A DNA stretch of 64,000 nt from Lasioglossum baleicum (taxonomy: Eukaryota; Arthropoda; Insecta; Hymenoptera; Halictidae): positions 372,001 to 436,000 of the forward strand of contig NW_027469119.1 in NCBI RefSeq assembly GCF_051020765.1, read 5' to 3'. This document shows positions 52,825 through 61,542 of the stretch, in pieces. The notes under the pieces were generated by a model that was not told where the DNA came from, made no database searches, and saw nothing but the letters and a program-made list of their open reading frames with translations. The position numbers and the translations under genes were made by a program. Every line of letters starts with the position of its first letter. The first letter of the stretch is position 1.

Positions 52825-53302
52825 CTATTGTGCTATTAAACCGCAATTCTGTGCAATTGTCTTCAACCTCACTCCGTGCAATGGTTTTGTCATCATATCC
52901 GCAAGCATGTGTTCCGTTGGACAGTACTTGAAATCCATCACTCCTTTCTCCTTTAAATTTTTTACAACATGAAATTTGGTGTCTATGTGCTTTGTCCGAT
53001 AACTAAATTTCTTATTGGTGATCATCTTTAGGCAGCTTTGATTATCTTCAAAGATGACCGTGACTTCTGGTATTTTGCACGTAAAATCTTCAACTAAACG
53101 ACGTAGCCATAAACCCTCCTGACATGCTTCTGCCAATGCAATATACTCGGCTTCCGTCGATGATAGTGCCACACACGTTTGCTTTCGACATCCCCAGCTA
53201 ATCATTGCATTTAAATACTTAAAAATGTGGCCACTATTTGACTTCCTAACAGTTGTATTTTCTGCCCAGTTAGCATCCGCATATCCAACGAGTCCCTTTT
53301 CT
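52825..53302 (-). pseudogene. pol: Copia RNase H
   Basis: KGLVGYADANWAENTTVRKS begins beside the LTR-K insertion, then ISWGCRKQTCVALSSTEAEY, FEDNQSCLKMITN, RTKHIDTKFHVV and EHMLADMMTKPL, followed by a stop. It is a complete Ty1/copia RNase H end with conserved D/E residues. Solo LTR-K separates it from the RT. Confidence 0.9.
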
Positions 53303-53306
53303 CCGT

Positions 53307-54261
53307 TGTAACAGACCTGTACGGTGCAGGCCTGTTACTAAGAGACACGCGCCGAACACCGCCGACCGACGCCGAGAACCGCCGAACACATCGTATACAT
53401 ATACCGCGTCACGAAGTACAGTCCCGCGCTCCGAAGCACATTCGGCGGGAAACGGACGTCGAGACTCGGCCATCTTGACGGACACGGAAACACGACGTCA
53501 CACATCCGCTTTCCCCCGTACCAGTTCCCCCACCAGCGTCCTAGGCCTATAAAAGGCGATGCAAACGAGGCACGGGCCTCTTTTCCATCCTGGCCAGCAG
53601 CTAGGAACCTTCTCCCGAATAGTGGTACGTATCGCTATTCACTCTTCCTAAATTCCCACGCTCTCGACGTCGAGCTGCCGACAGCATCGGCCTCCTCGAC
53701 ATCGGCAGTTCCCACGGCGGGTACAGCATACTCGCCGAACAGAAAAGACAGCATCTTTTCTGCCGTTCGGCCAGCCGCCGAACCCAGTATCTCGAGGCAG
53801 CACCTCGAGAACTCCGTCAGCCACGGAGACGTTTAAATGAAAGGGACAGCATCCCTTTCGTTTACCGTAGAACCTCCACGAGGTCGTCCCGACTCGTGGT
53901 AGGGTTTCCTGAACCATCCTCGCCTGTATCCTGAGTCGTCACCAGCACCAGATTGCCGGGCACGCGTCGCGACGCCCCGATCTCACGACGCCGGTAAACG
54001 CATGCACCAGTTACACGGTTGAACACTCTCGCGCCGCGATTCGGGACCCGCGTTAGAGTCACAACCGGTTCCGCGAAAGTACAAGTAGTGAGGCCCGAAA
54101 ATACATATGCACGCCGTCGTTATTTCTCGCCCCGCGCACCGAGTCATTTTTCAGCTTCCGTCGCTTCCCTCGCCAGTAGACGAACCTGGCTCGGCGAGCT
54201 ATTCCAGCACGAGAGGATACGACGCCGCGACGACTTATCCAGCGGAAGCAGAACCGTTATA
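53307..54261 (+). repeat. Solo LTR-K in copia
   Basis: It starts TGTAACAG; the end reads CCGTTATA instead of CCGTTACA. Flanked by ccgt at 53,303-53,306 and 54,262-54,265; 955 bp. A TATA box (cctataaaagg) is at about 53,547. The hairpin array is at 53,585-53,899 with stems different from those of gypsy-K. Confidence 0.92.
53585..53899 (+). other. CAGCA-loop hairpin array of solo LTR-K
   Basis: Stems: GCCGA/TCGGC (53,677-53,691); CGGCGgGTA/TACtCGCCG (53,715-53,737, one G-T pair); CAGAAAAGA/TCTTTTCTG (53,740-53,762); GTTCGG/CCGAAC (53,765-53,783); TCTCGAGG/CCTCGAGA (53,790-53,810); CTCCGT/ACGGAG (53,812-53,828); a 13-bp stem TAAATGAAAGGGA/TCCCTTTCGTTTA with one G-T pair (53,834-53,864); CCACGAG/CTCGTGG (53,876-53,899). 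Most loops are exactly CAGCA. Confidence 0.85.
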
Positions 54262-54265
54262 CCGT

Positions 54266-54779
54266 TAAGGTGACCAAGTTTTAATTCAAAATTTTTTATT
54301 CCTTGTAAATATCGACCAACTCTTTTTACTTCTGTCCAATCTGCTGATGTGGGCTGCTTGTTAAATTGACTTAATACCGTAACGCTAGCTGCAATATCCG
54401 GTCTTGTATTTACAGCTAAATATAGTAATGCACCGATAAACTGCTGGTAAATCTCTTTGTGCTCCATCAACGGTTGGTCTTTTCGTGCTTTTAAGTAGCC
54501 TGTATCGAGTGGTATATTAGAAATCTTAGCATTCTGTAGCCCGAATCTGTTTAGAATAGTATCTATGTACTTTGACTGTTTTATACAATAGAATCCTTCG
54601 TTATCCTTTCTTATTTCAATTCCGAGATAATTCTGTACAACACCTAAAGCCAATAACTGAAAATGTGTCTTTAAAAATTCAGCTGTTTTATTTATTTCTT
54701 CTATTTTCTTTGCAGCAATTAAGAAATCATCAACGTGAATAATAATAAAAATATATCCATCTATAGTTTGCTTTATATA
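54266..54779 (-). pseudogene. pol: Copia RT, second part
   Basis: Continues the RT after the mariner: TIDGYIFIIIHVDDFLIAAK holds the catalytic HVDD (usual YVDD), then ALGVVQNYLGIEIRK, YIDTILNRFGLQNAK and FIGALLYLAVNTRPDIAASV. It runs into the LTR-K insertion at 54,265. Confidence 0.88.
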
Positions 54780-56581
54780 CAGGGTGAGTCACCAAACGTT
54801 ACCACCTCAAATATCTTTGTTGTTTCTAAAGATACGTAAAATATGGTAAGGACAAAGTTGAATGGTACAATGGGGCTGACACGATGCAAAAAAAAAAATT
54901 TTGTTTTTATGTCATTTTTTCAGAGATATCAAGGTCACCTTGACTTTTTTAAATGGAACCACCCTTTTTTAAACACCTACAATGATAGTCCCTTTCATTA
55001 GGAATTCAGTGACTATAATTAGTCCAAGGTCATTCAAGGTCAAGGACAGAAAAGACGTATAAAACTAAAATATGGAAGCAGAATACCTGTATTTTATAAA
55101 TGTTCGAAATGATGGCCGTCTGCGTCGATACATTGTTGTAAACGAGCTCTGAAGGAATGTTGAACTCTGATAAGTGTATCCGACGTGATATTCGTACATG
55201 CTGTGATGATACGCTGACGCATATCTTCAACTGTTGTTGGAGCATCCGTGTACACGGTCTCTTTTAGCAGACCCCATAAAAAGAAATCCAGTGGATTTAA
55301 ATCAGGCGAACGTGCTGGCCATGAAACTGTTCCGCCTCGTCCAATCCATCGGTTTGGATATCGAGAATCCAACGTTTCTCTTGCTACTCGTGCATAATGA
55401 GCAGGACAACCGTCATGTTGGTACCAGATAGCGTAGCGATTTTGTAAAGGGACATCTTCTAACAAAATTGGCAGATCTTCTTGCAAAAATTGAGCGTATT
55501 TCTGTCCCGTCATCATTCCGTTAACGAAATATGGTCCAATTACTTTGTCATTCAAAATACCACACCACACGTTTACGCTCCATTGTCTTTGATGATCAAT
55601 TTCTCGCAGCCAGTGCGGATTATCCACAGACCAATAATGGGCGTTCCGTAGATTAATTGAGCCATGATTAGTGAATGTTGCTTCGTTCGTAAACAAGACA
55701 TTAGAAAAAAATGAATGATTTTGAAGCAATCCCCATTGACAAAAATTAATTCTATTTTGTAAATCATTCCCGTGCAATTCTTGATGGAGCGGTATGTGGA
55801 ACGGATGAAATTTATGTCGGGCCAGAATTCGTATTACGCTACTTTGACTTATGCCTGCTTCCCGGGCAATTTTTCTCGTACTCGCGTGAGGATTGACAGC
55901 TATAGCTGCTAAAATATTAATTTCATTGTCTTCATTAGTCGTGGGATTCTTCCGTTTGTACTGTCTTGCATGTACACTTCCAGTACTTCGAAACAACCTG
56001 TACGTATTAGTGAAAGTACGTCTAGAAGGAGTGTTTCGCTCGGGGTACCTTTCTTCATAAAGTAGTCGCGCCTGCACTGCATTTTTTCTACATTCACAGT
56101 AAATCGTGATCATATCACACTTTTCAGTCATCGAATACAACATAGCGGAATCGCGTTTGGAAATATACTGATAGTAAATAAGAATGCTGAATAACATTGA
56201 AGGATCTTAGTATGTTTACTTTAACTACGACCATAGTATGTTTACTATTTCCTACAAGTTTCAACCGTGATAAACATATTCTGCTTCCATATTTTAGTTT
56301 TATACGTCTTTTCTGTCCTTGACCTTGAATGACCTTGGACTAATTATAGTCACTGAATTCCTAATGAAAGGGACTATCATTGTAGGTGTTTAAAAAAGGG
56401 TGGTTCCATTTAAAAAAGTCAAGGTGACCTTGATATCTCTGAAAAAATGACATAAAAACAAAATTTTTTTTTTGCATCGTGTCAGCACCATTGTACCATT
56501 CAACTTTGTCCTTACCATATTTTACGTATCTTTAGAAACAACAAAGATATTTGAGGTGGTAACGTTTGGTGACTCACCCTG
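54780..56581 (-). mobile_element. Tc1/mariner-superfamily transposon in the copia RT
   Basis: It has inverted repeats of about 305 bp (54,780-55,085 and 56,277-56,581) starting CAGGGTGAGTCACC, TA duplications at 54,778-54,779 and 56,582-56,583, and one transposase gene. Total 1,802 bp. The arms are almost identical, suggesting recent arrival. Confidence 0.93.
55094..56197 (-). CDS. Mariner-type transposase with a changed catalytic residue
   Basis: The product has about 340-367 residues depending on the start (the second Met, MTEKCDMITIYCECRKNAVQ, is likely). An N-terminal HTH pair (NAVQARLLYEERYPERNTPS; ASTRKIAREAGISQSSVIRI) is followed by the DDE domain: LFTNEATFTNHGSI, WYQHDGCPAHYARVARE and ARSPDLNPLDFFLWGLLKE. 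The first motif normally reads (T/S)DEATF, so the catalytic Asp is Asn here. The other two Asp are present. The frame is complete, yet the enzyme is probably inactive. Confidence 0.88.
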   Translation of the reverse strand: MLFSILIYYQYISKRDSAMLYSMTEKCDMITIYCECRKNAVQARLLYEERYPERNTPSRRTFTNTYRLFRSTGSVHARQYKRKNPTTNEDNEINILAAIAVNPHASTRKIAREAGISQSSVIRILARHKFHPFHIPLHQELHGNDLQNRINFCQWGLLQNHSFFSNVLFTNEATFTNHGSINLRNAHYWSVDNPHWLREIDHQRQWSVNVWCGILNDKVIGPYFVNGMMTGQKYAQFLQEDLPILLEDVPLQNRYAIWYQHDGCPAHYARVARETLDSRYPNRWIGRGGTVSWPARSPDLNPLDFFLWGLLKETVYTDAPTTVEDMRQRIITACTNITSDTLIRVQHSFRARLQQCIDADGHHFEHL

Positions 56582-56583
56582 TA

Positions 56584-57474
56584 TAAACAAGGATCTGTTT
56601 TACTTTGTATAAAATTGTAATCCTTTAATATACTGTTTAATTTATCATTCCATAATTTAGCAGCTTGTCTTAATCCGTATAATCCTTTCCTTAATTTGCA
56701 AACCATACCTTTTGTTTCTGGTGTCTCGTATCCTGCCGGCTGCATCATGTAAATGGTTTCCTTTAAATCACCGTTTAAGATCGCTGTCTTTACGTCAAAA
56801 TGTTTGACAATGAGACCCTGCTGACCTGCAATTGTTAGGAGCATTTTAAAGGTTGCTTGCCTGATCACAGGTGCGAAGACCTCGTCATAGTCGACTCCAA
56901 ATTTCTGCGAGAATCCTCGGGCTACTAGTCTCCCCTTGTACCTATCGACCTTTCCTTGCGCACTTTTCTTGGTTTTAAAGACCCATTTGCAGGTAACTAT
57001 CTCTCTCCCTTTTGGCGCTGGTACGATGTCCCATGTATTATTCTTTGTTAGTGAATCTATTTCGTCGTTCATCGCTGTTATCCAATCTTCCTTGTTGTCT
57101 CCTGATAATGCTTCCTTCCTGGTCCTTGGATCTTCCTGTGAAGCTGTTGCTAGTCCTGAAATTGCCATGTATCTATCGGGCGGTACTCCTTTATTTAATC
57201 GTTCAGATCTTCTGGGTTCTGATTCATTCTGTACTTCATTGTTATCATTACCATCCGCTTCATAAAACGATTCGTCTTTTGTAGTACTTGTTTCGTTAAT
57301 TGGACCGCTTTCTTCTGTACTTGATTCTTCAGATATTACCTCTTCGCTGTTAATGTCTTGCCTTTCTTCATTATTTATATCCTGGATTTGAATTGTTTCG
57401 TCATGCGCCATATCAATCAGAACCTCTCCCGACTGTTTCTTATCAAGAAAAATGACATCTCGACTAACCTTCAA
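56584..57474 (-). pseudogene. pol: Copia RT, first part
   Basis: Acidic linker (ESSTEESGPINETSTTKDES), then RRSERLNKGVPPDRYMAISG, WITAMNDEIDSLTKNNTWDI, CKWVFKTKKSAQGKVDRYKG, LVARGFSQKFGVDYDEVFAP, KHFDVKTAILNGDLKETIYM and YGLRQAAKLWNDKLN, up to the mariner. Typical Ty1/copia RT. The part shown after KTDPCLY in the raw frame is mariner sequence. Confidence 0.9.
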
Positions 57475-58054
57475 TCGAACCTTTATCTATTAGTCGAAAA
57501 GCCTTCGACTCTTCTGAGTAACCTACGAAAGTTAGTTTTTCCGCTTTATCGTCCAGCTTCCTACGTAGTTCCTTCGGAATCTGCACGTAAGCGTCGCACC
57601 CGAAAACATGCAAATTACTGACGTCCGGTTTTCTTGAGAACCATAGTTCATAAGGTGTATTTCCGGTTGTCCTGGTAGGTAATCTGTTTTGCAGGAAATT
57701 TGCTGTATTTACAGCTTCTCCCCAGTATATTTTATCCATATTGGCATCCAATAGCATGCATCGTGCCATCTCTAATAATGATCTGTTTTTCCGCTCGGCA
57801 ACTCCATTCTGCTGCGGTGAGTATGCGGCTGTATATTGTATTCTAATCCCTTGATTCTTTAGATAATTTTGCAATTCCGCATTCACATACTCCCTTCCTC
57901 GATTCGATCTTATGCATTTTGGAGTTTTCTTGAATTGTGTTTTCGCCATTTCTATATATTGCTTTATGAAAACTGTAGCTTGATCCTTGGTTTCCATGAG
58001 ATAGACAGTTGTATATCGCGAGAAATCATCTATGATGGTCATAACATACCTCTT
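57464..58054 (-). pseudogene. pol: Copia integrase core
   Basis: MTIIDDFSRYTTVYLMETKD (first D), CIRSNRGREYVNAELQNYL (normally RSDRGGE; the second D is N), SPQQNGVAERKNRSLLEMAR (E) and the tail VFGCDAYVQIPKELRRKLD. A stop at 58,055 separates it from the zinc region; a frame change near 57,470 separates it from RT. Confidence 0.88.
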
Positions 58055-59569
58055 TTATCCTGCTGTAACAGTTTGCATTGGGCCGCAAACATCTGTATGT
58101 ATTAAATCTAGGGTTTCATGCATCCTGTTTAGCGATTTCTTTGGAAAAGGTTGCCTTGCCATTTTCCCCTTTATGCAGCACTCGCACACCTCACGCCTGC
58201 CGCAATCCTTTATGACTATACCTGTAGCTAATCCCTTTCTGACCAGGTCCTGTATTGCGTTCGGGTCTCGATGGCCGAAGCGCCTGTGCCATACATGTTG
58301 ACAATTGTCACTGTGATCAATGTTCATTACCGCACAAGCCTTTTCTCCACTTATGTCTAATTTGTATAAATCCCGAACATCACTTCCAATCCGCGCGATG
58401 GCTTGAACTGTATTGTCTTTCACAATTTCACAAAATTTGTCCCGAAAATTTACTCTGTACCCATCCTTAGCCAGTTTCTTTACGGACAATAAATTTGAAC
58501 CGAAAGACGGAATGTAAAGAACATTTTCCACTTTCACTGCATTTACCTGATCACCGACGACACAATTTATGACCCCAGAACCTCTCCCGCACACTTCACT
58601 TCTTTTGTTCCTTTCGGCTAGTTGGACGTAGCCTTGTTCACTAGGGTCGAACGCCGTGAAGAAATCCCTCGCCGCGGTCATCTGGCTCGTAGCGCCTGAG
58701 TCGACGAACCAGGTATTTGCTTTATTCTGTTCTGGCATATTGCTTAAATACGCTTTCTCAAGTGCGTTTCCAGATGTCTTGGACCCTTCAAATTGCTTTG
58801 CTGCGAAACATACTTCGTTCACAGCCTTGGGTTGTTCTGCTACTTTATTAGCTGTTTCCTGTTTCGCTTTCCAATTCTTATATTTGAAACAGTCCTTTTT
58901 GAAATGGCCTGACTTTTTGCAGAAAAAACACATTTTCTTTCCTGTTTCTTGATTTTCTTTATTATAAGACGTCTTTAAAGCCGATTGATGGTCGTTCACT
59001 GTACATTGGTTTTCCTTACGCCTTTTATATTCGTCTATTAATCTTCCTTTGACGAAATCCAGAGTAAAATCTGCTTCGCTTCTGCTCTCCAGACTTATAA
59101 TCAATGAATTGTATGAGTCTGGAATACTACTTAGAAGTAGCGAGGCCTTTAACTTATCCTTTAGCTCCTCACCGAATGCCGCCAACTTATTCATGAGTGT
59201 CAACATTTCCGACACGTGGTCTTCCATATTCCCACCTTCCGGCAAACGCAATTTAAATATTCTTTTGTATAAGAATATCACGCTTGATAGCGTTGCCTTT
59301 TGGCGGTGATTCTTTAGTTTCTCCCAAGCTTCCCGTGCACTTCTTGTACCCTGAATGTGCACCAACTGGTTGTCTTCAATCAGAAGACCAATGGTAGCAC
59401 GAGCTCGGTCGTCTTTCCTTAACCACGCTGCGTCCACAGTTGCTGGCCCTGGTGTCTTTATCACATCCGACAGCTCTTCCCTTATTAGCAGTAATTCAAC
59501 CTTTTGACACCATGTTGAATAGTTTTCACCATTCAACTTCTGAACGGTTAGTCGCAAGAAATCTGCCAT
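58055..59569 (-). CDS. gag-pol: Copia Gag, protease and integrase zinc domain
   Basis: Starts MADFLRLTVQKLNGENYSTW, a UBN2-type copia Gag, with knuckle CFFCKKSGHFKKDC, protease WFVDSGATSQMT and the GAG-pre-integrase zinc region HVWHRRFGHRDPNAI...CECCIKGK. It ends with a stop at 58,055 inside GPMQTVTAG, where intact elements continue into the integrase core. 504 residues. Confidence 0.9.
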   Translation of the reverse strand: MADFLRLTVQKLNGENYSTWCQKVELLLIREELSDVIKTPGPATVDAAWLRKDDRARATIGLLIEDNQLVHIQGTRSAREAWEKLKNHRQKATLSSVIFLYKRIFKLRLPEGGNMEDHVSEMLTLMNKLAAFGEELKDKLKASLLLSSIPDSYNSLIISLESRSEADFTLDFVKGRLIDEYKRRKENQCTVNDHQSALKTSYNKENQETGKKMCFFCKKSGHFKKDCFKYKNWKAKQETANKVAEQPKAVNEVCFAAKQFEGSKTSGNALEKAYLSNMPEQNKANTWFVDSGATSQMTAARDFFTAFDPSEQGYVQLAERNKRSEVCGRGSGVINCVVGDQVNAVKVENVLYIPSFGSNLLSVKKLAKDGYRVNFRDKFCEIVKDNTVQAIARIGSDVRDLYKLDISGEKACAVMNIDHSDNCQHVWHRRFGHRDPNAIQDLVRKGLATGIVIKDCGRREVCECCIKGKMARQPFPKKSLNRMHETLDLIHTDVCGPMQTVTAG

Positions 59570-59773
59570 TTTTACTTAACACTATCAGCACTGTCTTTCA
59601 CGTGTCCTTATTGCACTTTACTTTATGTGTCCTTGTTACACTTTGACTTAACGTGTCCTTTTGCACTTTAACTTTACGTGTCCTTATTTCACTTTAACTT
59701 TACGTGTCCTTATTTCACTTTACTTTATATGTCTTTGTTGAACTGTATCTTTAACTTTAGTACTTCACACTAG

Positions 59774-59790
59774 GGCCTGGGCCCATAACC
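59774..59790 (-). promoter_or_regulatory. Copia primer binding site
   Basis: GGTTATGGGCCCAGG read on the minus strand directly follows the 5' LTR. It matches the internal initiator tRNA-Met half-molecule site used by Drosophila copia. Confidence 0.8.
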
Positions 59791-59996
59791 TGTTGGAAAA
59801 CTTTATTTGATTAAATAAGATGACTTTATTTATTTAATACGAATAAAGTTACACGGTGGGTTAAACAGTGATCGTTATGTGAATGGAAAAAAGACATAAA
59901 CTGTATTGAAATAAGGTAAAGCTAATGCTGTAGCGTAAAAGATGCTGTGATGTGTACTGTACTGTATAAGAGCGACGACTGACTGGTTCGCCCCTG

Positions 59997-61232
59997 TGTA
60001 ACAGACCTGCACCGGGCAGGCCTGTTACTAACGGAACCAAGTATCAAGGCGCGCCGAGGCAAACCGAACGGAATCGGCGCGCACCACCGATACACGCCCC
60101 GCGCCGCACGACCACCGCGCCACGATTACCGATACCGGTGGGGACGAGTCGACTGTTTTGTACCACGCGCGTGAGATCGTTCTAGAAGATTCGCGAAGTT
60201 TAGTACCGCACCGACACCCGCATCACCGAACGGACAGATATAAAAGCGGCCACGCAACCGCGGGAGCTTCTTCTTAGCCGAGACGATACTCAGAGAAGAT
60301 CGTTACGCTTAGTATTCCTGTAAGTATCCCTTCCGGTGAAGAACCACGTTCCACCGAACAGAATACGGCGCACCGCCATTTTGTCAACCAGTGTACCCGT
60401 TCCATGGAGGCATTCCACCGGTGACGAACTACGTTCCACCGCAGCAGGGTAAGGCGTACCGCCACCCTGAAGGGCCAAGGTGTACCACCAGCCATCTCGT
60501 CAAGGCGTACCGTCCACGAGAACGAACGACGAGTACGATGAACCATCGCTCGTCGCCGTAGAACCGCCTGAGAGGACGTAAACGCACGGTGAACCACCAC
60601 GTTGAAATCCGACCGACACGACTCAGGCAGGGAGTCCTCCTCCTTTCCCGACACGACCCTGTTCCTGTAGCATAGTTAGAGCACGACGTACCGTCACTCT
60701 TTTCGCCAGGGTATACCACCAGCGAGTTTGTTAAGGCGTACCGCCGACAAGAACGATCGACGAGCACGATGAACCATCACTCGTCGACGTAGAACCGCCC
60801 GAGAGGATTATGACGTACGGCGAACCGCCACGTCGCATATCCGACCGACCTGACTCGGGCAGGGATTTCCCGACCGTCCTGATTTCCCCCGTTCCCCGTC
60901 TAGAAATACGTTCGCGCCGCGTCCGAGAAAGTAACGCGTTCCGTACCTGAAAACCGCGACGTGCGCGTCCGAGAAAGATACGCGTAATCGTATCCGAAAG
61001 TCGCGGTTACCGAGTGAACATTCGCGAGGAGCGAATCCTGAAAACCGCGTTCGCGAACGTGCCGGTAGCGAGCATTGTCAGTGAAACCGCCGGTGTCGTT
61101 ATTTCGAAACCCACGTATCACGTCCAGTTCCCCATCGACATTTTCCTCTCGTTAAACATCGAACCCTGGATCGGCGAGCTATAAGGACGAAGAGGAAGTC
61201 TCCGAAAGTGACGACGAAACCAGGTTGTTACA
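59997..61232 (+). repeat. Solo LTR, family H, copy 2
   Basis: TGTAACAGACCTG...GGTTGTTACA, 1,236 bp, flanked by cctg (59,993-59,996 and 61,233-61,236). A TATA box (atataaaagcgg) is at about 60,238. The nested-hairpin array at 60,334-60,834 is better preserved than in copy 1. Confidence 0.94.
60334..60834 (+). other. Array of eleven nested hairpins in LTR-H
   Basis: Each unit has an outer stem, a 2-3 nt bulge on the 5' side, a 4-bp inner stem and a triloop ending in AC (AAC, TAC or CAC). Outer stems with positions: CGGTG/CACCG (60,334-60,356 and 60,419-60,441), AAT/ATT (60,362-60,380), CAGGGT/ACCCTG (60,445-60,469), GGC/GCC (60,473-60,493), CTCGT/ACGAG (60,496-60,520), CGACGAG/CTCGTCG (60,527-60,555), AACG/CGTT (60,581-60,603), TTGT/ACAA (60,728-60,750), TCGACGAG/CTCGTCGA (60,757-60,787), GACGT/ACGTC (60,812-60,834). 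Inner stems are GAAC/GTTC, GGCG/CGCC, GGTG/CACC or GATG/CATC. Confidence 0.85.
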
Positions 61233-61372
61233 CCTGGAAAAACCTTTGGTCCCTTTTTCTTAAGTGGGGGTGTCATAAACCACTTGGGCCAGGCAACGAA
61301 ATCTCTGCTCCTACGGTCGAAGTCGCACCATAGCCTGCCTGTATAATATTATCGTTGGATTCCAACAACGAC

Positions 61373-61542
61373 GTTTGAGGGAATTGAGCTATCGTAGACG
61401 TCGCTATCCGTCCGGATACGCTCACTCCCCCGCACCGGAGAATCTCGGTATGCGCGTCGACATCTGCAAGCGCTTGTTACTTCGTAATGCCGATAAGCCT
61501 TTTCTTGATCGAATAATTACCTGCGACGAGAGCGCTGGTTAA
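61373..61542 (+). pseudogene. Continuation of the mariner-transposase-like gene beyond copia
   Basis: After one acgac copy the frame of 52,146-52,464 continues without a shift: RLRELSYRRRRYPSGYAHSP, PENLGMRVDICKRLLLRNAD and KPFLDRIITCDE, the segment holding the first mariner catalytic Asp (usually TCDEKW or TGDEKW). The Trp region is then disrupted and a stop comes at 61,540. A motif ctggtaagcgtct occurs three times right after (61,552-61,590). The rest of the DDE domain is not found. Confidence 0.7.

Larger units (their letters stand above)
52465..61367 (-). mobile_element. Copia retrotransposon with three later insertions
   Basis: LTRs start TGTTGGA and end TTCCAACA: 52,465-52,801 (3') and 59,791-61,367 (5', containing a solo LTR-H). 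It is flanked by acgac (52,460-52,464 and 61,368-61,372). One polyprotein frame on the minus strand is cut by a mariner and a solo LTR-K and has further point damage. The insertion separates two halves of a mariner-like gene. Confidence 0.93.
59791..61367 (-). repeat. Copia 5' LTR interrupted by solo LTR-H
   Basis: The LTR parts are 59,791-59,996 and 61,233-61,367. Together they match 52,465-52,801, which shows the empty site. Confidence 0.93.
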
